Source: Flavobacterium keumense (GTDB lineage: Bacteria; Bacteroidota; Bacteroidia; Flavobacteriales; Flavobacteriaceae). From it: 64,000 nucleotides of DNA. Below the pieces are notes generated by a model, which saw only the letters and a program-made list of their open reading frames with translations, did not search any database and was not told the DNA's origin. Below, piece after piece: positions 37,049-46,114 of the stretch (the first letter of the stretch is position 1; every line of letters starts with the position of its first letter). The stretch spans positions 1,860,001 to 1,924,000 of the forward strand of contig NZ_CP092332.1 in assembly GCF_029866485.1 (NCBI RefSeq). The letters run 5' to 3'. The position numbers and the translations under genes were made by a program.

Positions 37049-38521
37049 ATGGCAAATTATTTCAATTCATTACCGCTAAGATTACAATTAGAGCAATTAG
37101 GAGTGTGTGAATTCATGGATCAATCAGAATTCGCAGAAGGTATTCAAGCCTTAGCTGGTAAAAAAATAGTAATCGTAGGATGTGGTGCTCAAGGTTTGAA
37201 CCAAGGTTTAAATATGAGAGATTCAGGTTTAGATATTTCTTACGCGTTACGAGCTGAAGCAATCTCAGAAAAAAGAGCATCTTTCCAAAATGCAACGGAT
37301 AATGGTTTTAAAGTGGGAACATATGAAGAACTAATCCCAACAGCGGATTTAGTTTGTAACCTTACACCAGACAAACAACATACTGCAGTTGTAACTGCAA
37401 TTATGCCTCTGATGAAACAAGGAGCAACTTTAGCGTATTCTCACGGTTTTAATATTGTAGAGGAAGGAATGCAAATTCGTAAAGACTTAACCGTAATTAT
37501 GTGTGCTCCAAAATGTCCAGGATCTGAAGTTCGCGAAGAGTACAAAAGAGGATTTGGAGTTCCAACTCTTATTGCGGTTCACCCAGAAAATGATCCAAAT
37601 GGAGTAGGTTTGGCACAAGCTAAAGCCTATGCAGTAGCAACTGGTGGACACAGAGCAGGAGTTTTACGTTCTTCTTTTGTAGCAGAAGTAAAATCCGATT
37701 TAATGGGAGAACAAACTATACTTTGTGGTTTGTTGCAAACAGGTTCTATCTTGTGTTTTGACAAAATGGTGACTGAAGGTGTAGATGCGGGATATGCTTC
37801 TAAATTAATTCAATACGGATGGGAAACTATCACAGAAGGATTAAAACACGGAGGTATCACCAACATGATGGATCGTTTGTCAAATCCAGCAAAAATTGCT
37901 GCTTTTAATACTGCTGAAGAATTAAAAGACATTATGCGTCCGTTGTTTCAAAAACATATGGATGATATCATTTCTGGACATTTCTCAAAAACTATGATGG
38001 AAGATTGGGCAAATGATGATAAAAACTTATTAACATGGAGAGCTGCAACTGCAGAAACTAACTTTGAAAAAACTCCTGCAGGTAATTTTGAAATCTCGGA
38101 GCAAGAATATTACGACAATGGAGTATTGATGGTTGCAATGGTAAAAGCCGGAGTTGAATTAGCTTTTGAAGCAATGACTGACTCTGGAATTATTGAAGAA
38201 TCGGCTTATTACGAATCATTACACGAAACACCGCTTATTGCTAACACTATTGCAAGAAAGAAATTGTTTGAAATGAACCGTGTAATTTCAGATACAGCGG
38301 AGTACGGATGTTATTTATTTGACCATGCTTGTAAACCATTAATCGCTGAGTATGTTAAGAATGCTCCATCTAATTTAATTGGTCGTCCATTTAACAATGG
38401 AAGTAATGGTGTGGACAATAAAGAATTAATTGAAGTAAATAATAGTATTCGTAATCACCCAGTAGAAGAAGTGGGAGCTTGGTTGAGAGAATCTATGACT
38501 GCAATGAAAAAAATTGTATAA
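37049..38521 (+). CDS. ilvC: Ketol-acid reductoisomerase, class II
   Basis: Isomerises and reduces acetolactate or acetohydroxybutyrate with NADPH. At 490 residues it is the long class II form, as in E. coli and plants, with a duplicated C-terminal knotted domain, rather than the 330-residue class I form. The Rossmann motif is [17 protein letters not shown] (about residues 44-60), followed by the cofactor-specificity loop [15 protein letters not shown]. Metal-binding acids lie in [17 protein letters not shown] (about 214). It is the last gene of the operon, and a structured element and a terminator follow. Confidence 0.96.
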   Translation: MANYFNSLPLRLQLEQLGVCEFMDQSEFAEGIQALAGKKIVIVGCGAQGLNQGLNMRDSGLDISYALRAEAISEKRASFQNATDNGFKVGTYEELIPTADLVCNLTPDKQHTAVVTAIMPLMKQGATLAYSHGFNIVEEGMQIRKDLTVIMCAPKCPGSEVREEYKRGFGVPTLIAVHPENDPNGVGLAQAKAYAVATGGHRAGVLRSSFVAEVKSDLMGEQTILCGLLQTGSILCFDKMVTEGVDAGYASKLIQYGWETITEGLKHGGITNMMDRLSNPAKIAAFNTAEELKDIMRPLFQKHMDDIISGHFSKTMMEDWANDDKNLLTWRAATAETNFEKTPAGNFEISEQEYYDNGVLMVAMVKAGVELAFEAMTDSGIIEESAYYESLHETPLIANTIARKKLFEMNRVISDTAEYGCYLFDHACKPLIAEYVKNAPSNLIGRPFNNGSNGVDNKELIEVNNSIRNHPVEEVGAWLRESMTAMKKIV

Positions 38522-38540
38522 TAACTCATAACTACAAAAC

Positions 38541-38688
38541 AGGAATTACAACACAACTTAGTAAACTGTGATACGAATTATATCATAATAAATCCCAAAT
38601 TTTGAATTAGTTAGCAATTTGGCTAATTGATATAACTTGTACAGATTATTTTCACTTCACTTTAAAAAAGTGAAGTGATGTAATTCCT
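38541..38688. repeat. 148-bp structured element bounded by 10-bp inverted repeats
   Basis: AGGAATTACA (38541-38550) and TGTAATTCCT (38679-38688) are perfect inverted repeats closing a domain that contains a perfect 12-bp hairpin TCACTTCACTTT / AAAGTGAAGTGA (38652-38663, 38667-38678) stacked directly on the closing stem. It also holds weaker stems TGATA/TATCA and CCAAATT/AATTTGG. A trinucleotide AAC flanks both ends. It could be a structured 3' UTR or small RNA, or a MITE-like insertion. The remainder of the 38522-38920 gap is AT-rich and holds the terminator at 38730 and a TACTTTTA box (38897-38904) before acs. Confidence 0.55.
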
Positions 38689-38729
38689 AACATAAAAGAA
38701 ACAATTAATTGTTGTTGAATTTTGTTCGT

Positions 38730-38766
38730 AAAAAGCGAGATAGTATTTACTGTCTCGCTTTTTTAG
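38730..38766 (+). terminator. Terminator of the leu-ilv operon
   Basis: Stem AAAAGCGAGATAGT / ACTGTCTCGCTTTT with one T-G pair and a short loop, followed by T residues. It lies about 210 nt after ilvC, beyond the structured element, so the element would be part of the operon transcript. Confidence 0.85.
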
Positions 38767-38920
38767 TTTTGTGTAAAAAAAACAAAACATGCAAAAATCA
38801 ATCATATTGTTAATCAATTAAAATTATTTTTAATATTGTTAAAATATTTATGCCAATTTATAAATTAAAATATTTTAACTATAACAATAGATTTAATACT
38901 TTTATAAAAAATAAACGAAA

Positions 38921-40828
38921 ATGAGTTACTATAAAATTGACAACTTTGAACAGTATTTCAAACACTATAATAAATCGATTCGCGAGCCTAGAAAATTTTG
39001 GGGTAAAATAGCAGAAGAAAATTTTACTTGGTACCAGCAATGGGATAAGGTGGTTGATTTTGATATGGCTGAAGCCGAAATTAAATGGTTTACTGAAGCT
39101 AAAGTCAATATTGTAAAGAACTGTATTGACCGCCATTTGGCTAAAAGAGGAGATAAAACGGCGATTATTTTTGAACCAAACGATCCATCGGAAGCTGCAC
39201 AACACATTTCGTATAATGAATTGTACGAACGAGTCTCAAAAATGGCCAATGTGTTGCGAGAGCAAGGCATTAAAAAAGGAGATCGTGTTTGTATTTATTT
39301 ACCAATGATTCCAGAATTAGCCATCTCATTATTAGCTTGCGCTAGAATTGGAGCCATTCACTCTGTAGTTTTTGCAGGATTCTCTGCCTCTGCGGTGGCT
39401 TCAAGAATCAATGATTGTGAGTGTAAAATGGTCATTACCTCTGATGGAAGTTACCGTGGTAACAAAGCCATTGACTTAAAAGGCATTGTTGATGAAGCAT
39501 TAGAAAAATGCCCTTCTGTTGAGAAAGTATTGGTTGCCAAAAGAACCAACACCAATGTCAACATGAAAGAAGGTCGTGACCAATGGTTGCAACCCCTTTT
39601 AGATGACGCAATGAACACCAACGTCGCTGAAATCATGGATGCTGAAGATCCATTATTTATCCTTTATACTTCAGGTTCTACAGGGAAACCAAAAGGAATG
39701 GTACACACCACAGCAGGATATATGGTATATACTGCCTATACTTTCAAAAATGTATTCAGTTACGAAGAAAATGACATTTTCTGGTGTACTGCCGATATTG
39801 GTTGGATTACAGGACACTCATACATTCTATACGGACCTTTATTAAACGGTGCAACTACCGTAATTTTTGAAGGAGTTCCTTCGTATCCAGACTTCAGTCG
39901 TTTCTGGGAAGTGATTGAAAAACACCAAGTAACTCAATTCTATACTGCCCCAACAGCTATTCGTGCTTTGGCAAAAGAAAGTATAGAATATGTTCAAAAA
40001 TACCCTCTACAATCATTAAAAGTAATTGGATCAGTAGGAGAGCCTATTAATGAAGAAGCTTGGCACTGGTACAACGACCACGTGGGTGGAAAAAGATGTC
40101 CAGTAGTCGATACGTGGTGGCAAACCGAAACAGGTGGAATTATGATTTCGCCTTTAGCTTTTGTAACACCCACAAAACCAACCTATGCTTCACTTCCATT
40201 ACCGGGTATTCAACCGGTATTGATGGATGAAAAACGCAACGAAATAGAAGGCAATCAAGTGACTGGAAGTTTGTGCATTAAATTTCCTTGGCCTAGTATT
40301 GCTAGAACTATTTGGGGTGACCACCAACGTTATAAAGAAACCTATTTCAGTGCTTTCCCTGGGAAATATTTTACAGGAGACGGTGCGTTACGTGACGAAG
40401 TAGGTTATTACCGAATTACAGGTCGTGTGGATGATGTGGTGATTGTTTCTGGACACAATTTAGGAACAGCACCAATTGAAGATGCTATCAACGAACACCC
40501 AGCAGTAGCCGAGTCAGCTATTGTAGGTTTCCCTCACGACATCAAAGGAAATGCGTTGTACGGATTTGTTATTTTGAAAGAAACAGGGGAGTACCGTGAT
40601 AGAGATAACTTGAGCAAAGAGATTAACCAACATATTTCAGACCATATTGGACCAATTGCCAAATTGGATAAAATCCAATTCGTTTCAGGTTTACCAAAGA
40701 CACGTTCTGGAAAAATCATGCGTAGAATTTTGCGTAAAATAGCCGAAGGTGATTTCTCTAATTTTGGAGATACTACCACTTTATTGAATCCTGAAGTGAT
40801 TGAGGAGATCAAAGCAGGAAAATTATAA
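38921..40828 (+). CDS. acs: Acetyl-CoA synthetase (acetate-CoA ligase, AMP-forming)
   Basis: Activates acetate to acetyl-CoA through acetyl-AMP in the cytoplasm. 635 residues, normal length. The N-terminal ACAS_N segment includes FWGKIAEENFTWYQQWDKV, the P-loop-like motif is YTSGSTGKPKGMVHT (about residue 244), the acetate-pocket Trp region is DTWWQTETGG (about 396), and the regulatory Lys is in TRSGKIMRRILRKIA near the C-terminus, the site acetylated in other Acs enzymes. The gene is monocistronic and convergent with the DnaQ-like/DUF294 pair. Confidence 0.96.
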   Translation: MSYYKIDNFEQYFKHYNKSIREPRKFWGKIAEENFTWYQQWDKVVDFDMAEAEIKWFTEAKVNIVKNCIDRHLAKRGDKTAIIFEPNDPSEAAQHISYNELYERVSKMANVLREQGIKKGDRVCIYLPMIPELAISLLACARIGAIHSVVFAGFSASAVASRINDCECKMVITSDGSYRGNKAIDLKGIVDEALEKCPSVEKVLVAKRTNTNVNMKEGRDQWLQPLLDDAMNTNVAEIMDAEDPLFILYTSGSTGKPKGMVHTTAGYMVYTAYTFKNVFSYEENDIFWCTADIGWITGHSYILYGPLLNGATTVIFEGVPSYPDFSRFWEVIEKHQVTQFYTAPTAIRALAKESIEYVQKYPLQSLKVIGSVGEPINEEAWHWYNDHVGGKRCPVVDTWWQTETGGIMISPLAFVTPTKPTYASLPLPGIQPVLMDEKRNEIEGNQVTGSLCIKFPWPSIARTIWGDHQRYKETYFSAFPGKYFTGDGALRDEVGYYRITGRVDDVVIVSGHNLGTAPIEDAINEHPAVAESAIVGFPHDIKGNALYGFVILKETGEYRDRDNLSKEINQHISDHIGPIAKLDKIQFVSGLPKTRSGKIMRRILRKIAEGDFSNFGDTTTLLNPEVIEEIKAGKL

Positions 40829-40845
40829 ATGATTAATTAATAAAA

Positions 40846-40883
40846 TAAAAAAAGGGATTATCATATGATAATCCCTTTTTTTA
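40846..40883. terminator. Bidirectional terminator between acs and the DnaQ-like gene
   Basis: A long perfect palindrome: GGGATTAT-CATATG-ATAATCCC (40854-40875) flanked by A and T runs. Its T run overlaps the stop codon of the convergent gene at 40881. Confidence 0.92.
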
Positions 40884-41477
40884 TTTTAATCCTAATCTTG
40901 ATTTTAACTTTAAGAATAGTAATCCCATTTTATAGGCTTCTTCGGAAGCTGAATTTCGGTCACTTATGGGAACTTTGTACAGTGTACATAATTCATCTAA
41001 AGTAAACTGTTTATCATTGATATCATGTAGTCTTCGATGCATAATTTCAAGATCAAGAGGTTCATTTTTTAATCGGCCACAATCTAATTTTTCTAATGCT
41101 GTATTGATTATTTCAACATCAGTATCTATTCGATACCCCACTAACGTGGCATTACCAATATATTTCAGAAAAGATTCTATTGCTTCAGGTTCTCCTAATT
41201 TTTTCAGTTTGCTTTCTACTATAAATTCGTTAGAAAGTCCGTTGTCATGAAGGAATTTGTACTGTAACAAAACTACTTCAAAATTATCTCCAATAAGAAC
41301 ACTATCATTTACTACCCCAAAACATCCAAAGGATAGAATAACGTCTTTATTTGGGTTTAGCCCTGTTTTTTCAGTAGATAGAATTACGTATCGATTTGAT
41401 TTTTTTTCAAATTTGGATACGTATTCCTTCCAAAATTCAGGATGTTCTTTAGTAATATTTTTAAGCCAATCTAACAT
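40881..41477 (-). CDS. DnaQ-like 3'-5' exonuclease-fold protein with altered active site
   Basis: 198 residues of the RNase H-like exonuclease fold of the DNA polymerase III epsilon group. The exo I block reads VILSTEKTGLNP: Glu36 is kept but the usual first Asp is Ser34. Exo II reads VGYRIDTDVEII, keeping Asp120. The exo III block DRNSASEEAY has no His and has Glu where Asp is expected. Catalysis is therefore doubtful and a regulatory or binding role is possible. The DUF294 gene ends 2 nt upstream, so the pair is an operon. Such pairs sit near acetate-activation genes in proteobacteria too. Confidence 0.8.
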   Translation of the reverse strand: MLDWLKNITKEHPEFWKEYVSKFEKKSNRYVILSTEKTGLNPNKDVILSFGCFGVVNDSVLIGDNFEVVLLQYKFLHDNGLSNEFIVESKLKKLGEPEAIESFLKYIGNATLVGYRIDTDVEIINTALEKLDCGRLKNEPLDLEIMHRRLHDINDKQFTLDELCTLYKVPISDRNSASEEAYKMGLLFLKLKSRLGLK

Positions 41478-41479
41478 AA

Positions 41480-43399
41480 TTATGAAAATTGAGTAAGTTG
41501 GAATTTATCTTTAATTAACTCCTCCAGTTCTCTCATAGGAGTTAAAGCATTTTTTAATCGCTCTTTGTCTATTTTATTCAATTCGTTTAAATTGATATAT
41601 TGACCGTTATCTTCATTTTTTAATCCTTCAATAGTTCTGAATTTTGACAACGTTAAAAAAGCTTCGGCACAATTGATATAAATTTCAGCATTTCGAGGGT
41701 CAGCTATAGCTAATTGTTTGAAACGAGAATAGGTGTTATTAACTCCTTTAATGCCGTAACTTAAAGCAAAAAGTCGTGCACTATCAATTAATGGGAGTAA
41801 GGCACGTGACTTAATATCAAATTTGTCTTTGTTTGGTCCTTCTTCTTCAACAATAAATTTTTTAAAGAAACTAAGGGGAGCATTATTACGTAATGCATCA
41901 TTTCCTAGAAAATCAAAGAATAAGGTGTTGTTTTTAGCATTTTTATAAATTACGGTTTCTATTGCTTCTTCAATTTTTGATTCTCCAAAAGCCATTTCGT
42001 AATCAAAGAAAATACTACTCAAATCATTACTGTTTTTACCTGGAGTATTCATCCAACTGTTGTACTGATTTGTCCAGTCAATCAGTGATTTACACCAAAG
42101 TGTATTGCTTCCCATGTGACCGTTTGGACATAACGAATATCCTATTTTTTCTAAATTGGCTGTAGAGCGTTTGGCTAATTTTAGGAAATAATCTTTAACC
42201 TCTCTGTATTTATCCGGAACAACATCTTCAAAAACTAAAATACTGTCTTGATCTGTTAGCAATAATTGTTCTTTACGTCCCTGACTACCAATACATAACC
42301 ATGAAAAACGAGCAGGAGGGGAGCCTAAATCTAAAATTGCTAATTCAATTGAACGTTTAATTAGCGCCAAATTAATTTCGCTTGCGATATTGTAAACATG
42401 GAAAAGCGGAATGTTTTTATGGATTGAATTTTGAATAATATCAGTCAATCGATTGCGAAGTTGCTTTAAATCTTCCGCAGATTGCGTACGTTTTATTTGT
42501 TTAATTAAAACACCAGGATTATTGGCTTGCGAAACAATTAAATCATGTTCTGAGATAATCCCTTTTACTTCAGATTGATTAGTTCCGTCAATTGTTGCAA
42601 TCAAATGAGTTACATTGTTTTTTAGCATTACCAATTGGGCTTCTGCCAAAGAAATGTTTTCTACAACTGTTACTACGGGATTTGACATAATTTTATCAAT
42701 CGTTGTAGTAATAGGGTAGCGACCCGTTGCAATTTTTGTACTCATATCGGTATGGGTAACAATTCCGATAGGAATATTATTATTGTTACAAATAATAATA
42801 CTATTTGAAAGGTTTTCAGCCATTGTTTTTGCTACGTCCATAACGATAGCATCAGCTGTGGTAGTTAACGGAATTCTATTGTAAGTTAGCGACTGAAAAT
42901 ACTGCATATCAGAAGACTGTTGGTCGGAATAGACTACATTATCTGAAAGTAGTTTACCTCTAATATTCTTATCATTTGGGTTATTAGTGTTAGTTGCAAA
43001 ACTTTCTAACAAGAAATCTAAAACATTAGGATTGTTGGCAACAAAAGGTCTGAAAGTAGCAATAGGAATGGCGTATATAATACTTTCTTCACGCGCTTTT
43101 GCCGTCATCATATAATTGTTTTTGGCAAAAAACGGACGTAAGCCAAAAATATCACCTTCATGACATTTATTTAATAAAGTTTCTTCAGCATCGGCAATAA
43201 CAGACAAGTGAATCACACCAGAAGCTACTACATAAAAACAATCGTGTAATTTATCATCAATTTGAAATAAGATTTTATATTTTTCCAGATTAACAACACG
43301 AATATTGGTCGCGATTTCAGATAATTCTTCAAAGGTCAAATTATCAAAAGGTGGATATTTTTTTAAAAAATCTGCAATATGTTCTGCAACAGTATTCAT
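41480..43399 (-). CDS. cNMP-binding/CBS/DUF294 nucleotidyltransferase-like protein
   Basis: A 639-residue cytoplasmic regulatory protein. Domains in order: cyclic-nucleotide-binding-like beta-roll (about residues 15-135), a CBS pair (about 165-290, which can bind adenine nucleotides), the DUF294 nucleotidyltransferase-like domain with GSQGRKEQLLLTDQDS (about 370-385, the GSxGRxE...DxD signature of GlnD-type enzymes) and the DUF294 C-terminal helical domain (about 490-625). It may nucleotidylate or sense energy status; the target is unknown. Co-transcribed with the DnaQ-like gene and next to acs. Confidence 0.88.
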   Translation of the reverse strand: MNTVAEHIADFLKKYPPFDNLTFEELSEIATNIRVVNLEKYKILFQIDDKLHDCFYVVASGVIHLSVIADAEETLLNKCHEGDIFGLRPFFAKNNYMMTAKAREESIIYAIPIATFRPFVANNPNVLDFLLESFATNTNNPNDKNIRGKLLSDNVVYSDQQSSDMQYFQSLTYNRIPLTTTADAIVMDVAKTMAENLSNSIIICNNNNIPIGIVTHTDMSTKIATGRYPITTTIDKIMSNPVVTVVENISLAEAQLVMLKNNVTHLIATIDGTNQSEVKGIISEHDLIVSQANNPGVLIKQIKRTQSAEDLKQLRNRLTDIIQNSIHKNIPLFHVYNIASEINLALIKRSIELAILDLGSPPARFSWLCIGSQGRKEQLLLTDQDSILVFEDVVPDKYREVKDYFLKLAKRSTANLEKIGYSLCPNGHMGSNTLWCKSLIDWTNQYNSWMNTPGKNSNDLSSIFFDYEMAFGESKIEEAIETVIYKNAKNNTLFFDFLGNDALRNNAPLSFFKKFIVEEEGPNKDKFDIKSRALLPLIDSARLFALSYGIKGVNNTYSRFKQLAIADPRNAEIYINCAEAFLTLSKFRTIEGLKNEDNGQYINLNELNKIDKERLKNALTPMRELEELIKDKFQLTQFS

Positions 43400-43522
43400 A
43401 GTCTGTAGAAATAAATTTTTCGATTGCTAATTTAAAAAAAATAATACAGTGTTAGCAATAGGCAGTATAGAATACTATTAACTAATTTATTAGGTTAATT
43501 GTTGATAGATGAGGTTTTTTTG

Positions 43523-43554
<32 letters not shown>

Positions 43555-43574
43555 TTCAAAATGACATGCTAATA

Positions 43575-45116
43575 TTAATCCAAATCATTCATAATCTTTT
43601 CTCTATATTTTTTACCGATTAGTATATTTAATTTGGTTTTATAATCTTCAATTAACCATTCTCGATAGTTTTTACTACTTTGACTTAAACATTTTGAAAA
43701 ACGTTTCACCCGACATTCAATATCATCCTGTAATTCTTTAGCTAATAATTTTGCTTCTTGTAGATTCCCAGAATTCTCCACACACATTCCAGCGTGTTGT
43801 TCAAGAGATTTGTCTAAAACTACTTTAGAGCGCAAATTTTGACGGATGGCTAGTTTATGTTCTTCGTCAATATCAAAACTAACTTCTTTTGAATTTTTAA
43901 ATTTAGCTCTCAATTCGGCAGGCATTACATATTTAAAGTGCATTTCAATTTCTGCATCATCTCTGAGATTCTCTAAATAGTATTCTGGTGATTTGAAAAT
44001 ATGTTGCCAATTAACCGGATCGCTCCAAAGTCCAAATCGCGCTGCATTATTACCTAAATCAATAACTGTAAATTCACTTTTGTTTTCTAATTTTCTAGAA
44101 CCTCTCCCAATCATTTGAAAATAAAGTGTTAAGGATTTTGTTGCCCTATTTAAAATGATAGTTTCAACTGTAGGCTCATCAAAACCGGTGGTTAAAATTC
44201 CTACAGAAGTTAATATAGCATTTGGGGTATGTTTAAACCAATATAATATCTCTTTTCGTTCTTCATTACTACTCGTATTATCAAGATGTCTAATGTTATA
44301 CCCTGCCTCTCTAAATGTTTCACATACATACAATGATGTAGTAATTCCATTATTAAAAATCAATGTTTTTTTACCTAATGATTTTTCTGTATAAGCATGT
44401 AATAACTTTTCTTGCATTAACATATTACTATATAGTTCATCGGATGATTTTACAGTATAATCTCCGTTTATTCCAACTTTCAAAGAAGTTAAGCCTACAT
44501 CATAGCTGTACGTGTTTGCTTTGGCTAGAAATCCTTTATTAATTAATGATTCTATTGTGTCGCCTACAATTAATTCATCATAATTTTGGTGCATTGGTAA
44601 TTTTATATTAGAACTCAAAGGAGTAGCTGTGACACCAAGTATAAATGACTTTTTAAAGGAGTTTAATAATTTTCTAAATGAATTATAATGTGCTTCGTCA
44701 ATGATGACTAACCCAATGTTATCTAATCGTAATTTTTCATCATTAATTCTATTTTTTAAAGTTTCAACCATTGCGACAAAACAAGAATAGTCATTTTGAT
44801 CTGGGAGTTCTTTTATGCTACTATTAATGATTTTATTTGTTACACCAAAACCTTTCAGCATTTTAGAGGTTTGCTTACAAAGTTCTATGCGGTGGGTTAA
44901 GACCACCACTTTTTTATCATGCTTTTTTAGATACCTTCGCACGATCTCTGAAAATATTACTGTCTTCCCTCCTCCTGTTGGTAATTGGTATAATAAATGG
45001 TGTTGAGGCGAAGCATTATCAATACGTTCAAAAATAGCATCAATAGCTCCTTTTTGATAATCATAAAGCTCTTTTTTATCTTCAAATTCATTAATGTGAA
45101 TATCGTATTGAGGCAT
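43575..45116 (-). CDS. DEAD/DEAH-box superfamily 2 helicase (RadD/type I R-subunit-like)
   Basis: About 513 residues from the ATG at 45116 (MPQYDIHINEFEDKKEL); a TTG start seven codons earlier overlaps the promoter box and is rejected. Motifs: YDYQKGAI, Walker A LPTGGGKTVIFSE (about residue 45), DEAH in VIIDEAHYNS (about 128), GVTATPL (about 151), and motif VI QMIGRGSRKLENK (about 332) followed by VIDLGNN. The C-terminal 130 residues are basic and unassigned. The architecture resembles RadD/YejH-type repair helicases. No methylase, specificity or nuclease gene is adjacent, so it is not evidently a restriction system. Confidence 0.85.
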   Translation of the reverse strand: MPQYDIHINEFEDKKELYDYQKGAIDAIFERIDNASPQHHLLYQLPTGGGKTVIFSEIVRRYLKKHDKKVVVLTHRIELCKQTSKMLKGFGVTNKIINSSIKELPDQNDYSCFVAMVETLKNRINDEKLRLDNIGLVIIDEAHYNSFRKLLNSFKKSFILGVTATPLSSNIKLPMHQNYDELIVGDTIESLINKGFLAKANTYSYDVGLTSLKVGINGDYTVKSSDELYSNMLMQEKLLHAYTEKSLGKKTLIFNNGITTSLYVCETFREAGYNIRHLDNTSSNEERKEILYWFKHTPNAILTSVGILTTGFDEPTVETIILNRATKSLTLYFQMIGRGSRKLENKSEFTVIDLGNNAARFGLWSDPVNWQHIFKSPEYYLENLRDDAEIEMHFKYVMPAELRAKFKNSKEVSFDIDEEHKLAIRQNLRSKVVLDKSLEQHAGMCVENSGNLQEAKLLAKELQDDIECRVKRFSKCLSQSSKNYREWLIEDYKTKLNILIGKKYREKIMNDLD

Positions 45117-45134
45117 TAGTTTTTCACTTTTTTG

Positions 45135-45142
45135 CAAAAGTA
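45135..45142 (-). promoter_or_regulatory. -7 promoter box of the SF2 helicase gene
   Basis: A perfect TACTTTTG on the minus strand, 18 nt upstream of the ATG at 45116. No clear -33 TTG. Confidence 0.45.
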
Positions 45143-45199
45143 CAGCTAAAAAAGAGTTATTAGACTATTTTTGATTTAAAAAATAGGTCGTATAAACAA

Positions 45200-45733
45200 T
45201 TAAATTTTTATTTTAGAAACAATGCTTTCAAATTCATGTTTGTTTTTCCAATTTTGATTTATAGTTGCTTCATGTATTGCAATTATTCTAGATTTATATT
45301 CATTAAAAATCCCATTTGATACTATATAATTTGTTGCTTGTTCATACGAATTCAACATACTCTTATAGAATAATTCTTGTTTGATACCATTTTCAGATGA
45401 ATAGGTTTGTGCAATCTCAATAGCATAGAGCATTATATCTGCTATTAAGAAACAGTCTACACCTAATGTAATAAAGTGTTTTATAGCTTTTTGCGCTACC
45501 GAACGTCTTAGCTTAGGTTTTGTTTTACCTCTACTCCTCACTCGTGATATAGGAAAGTATTCGTTTGAAATTTTAAGTTTATATTCTTGTAATAGTTTTT
45601 CTTCTTTTGGATTGAAAATAAAATCATAAAATACTTTTACAGCATTAAATTTTTCATATAATTCAATAATTTGTTCTTCCAACTGCCCTTTATCTAATTC
45701 TGAAAGGTAATTTTTTAAATCTCTTTTACTCAT
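45200..45733 (-). CDS. DUF6155-like conserved protein
   Basis: 177 residues, mostly helical and charged, starting MSKRDLKNYLSELDKGQLEEQ and containing FIFNPKEEKLLQEYKLKISNEYFP. This matches my memory of the Bacteroidota family DUF6155, whose function is unknown. A basic patch RSRGKTKPKLRRS (about residues 67-79) could contact nucleic acid. No signal or membrane segment. It lies 84 nt upstream of the helicase gene on the same strand, but both have their own -7 boxes. Confidence 0.7.
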   Translation of the reverse strand: MSKRDLKNYLSELDKGQLEEQIIELYEKFNAVKVFYDFIFNPKEEKLLQEYKLKISNEYFPISRVRSRGKTKPKLRRSVAQKAIKHFITLGVDCFLIADIMLYAIEIAQTYSSENGIKQELFYKSMLNSYEQATNYIVSNGIFNEYKSRIIAIHEATINQNWKNKHEFESIVSKIKI

Positions 45734-45752
45734 AATTCAAAATTTACTTTTG

Positions 45753-45760
45753 CAAAGTTA
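45753..45760 (-). promoter_or_regulatory. -7 promoter box of the DUF6155-like gene
   Basis: A perfect TAACTTTG (minus strand), 20 nt upstream of the ATG at 45733. Confidence 0.45.
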
Positions 45761-45802
45761 AATACTTTAAGAATTGCTATATCACGAATCATAAGTATTT
45801 CT

Positions 45803-45810
45803 TAATTTTG
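45803..45810 (+). promoter_or_regulatory. -7 promoter box of the DUF3817 gene
   Basis: A perfect TAATTTTG, 28 nt upstream of the ATG at 45839. The nearest TTG (45774-45776) is 26 nt away, longer than usual. Confidence 0.4.
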
Positions 45811-45838
45811 ATAATTTAAAATCTAAAGTTTTAGAATT

Positions 45839-46111
45839 ATGTTGAAGTTATTTAAATCAGTTGCTTTTTTAGAGGGAATCTCACTTCTGGCATTATTATT
45901 TTTTGCAATGCCGATGAAATATGTTCTTCATTCTCCAATTTATGTTGAAATTATTGGTATGGTACATGGAATACTTTTTATAGCTTATGTTAGTAATGCA
46001 ATTAGATACAAAATTAAATTGAATTGGAATTTTAAAACCTTTGGTATTGTTTGTCTCGCATCAATAATTCCTTTCGGCACCTTCTACATAGATAAAAAAT
46101 ATTTAAACTAA
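45839..46111 (+). CDS. DUF3817 family membrane protein
   Basis: A 90-residue integral membrane protein with three predicted helices: about residues 5-25 (FLEGISLLALLFFAMPMKYVL), 35-55 (IGMVHGILFIAYVSNAIR) and 65-85 (FGIVCLASIIPFGTFYID). The order ...EGISLL...MKY...VHG...FIAY... is typical of the DUF3817 domain, also found as a C-terminal domain in some MFS proteins. Function unknown. The next gene starts 3 nt downstream. Confidence 0.82.
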   Translation: MLKLFKSVAFLEGISLLALLFFAMPMKYVLHSPIYVEIIGMVHGILFIAYVSNAIRYKIKLNWNFKTFGIVCLASIIPFGTFYIDKKYLN

Positions 46112-46114
46112 ATC

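Noticed and set aside
43575..45733. Restriction or defence system around the SF2 helicase
   Set aside because: The helicase resembles a type I R subunit, but no methylase, specificity subunit, nuclease or other defence gene is adjacent; neighbours are a DUF6155-like and a regulatory protein.
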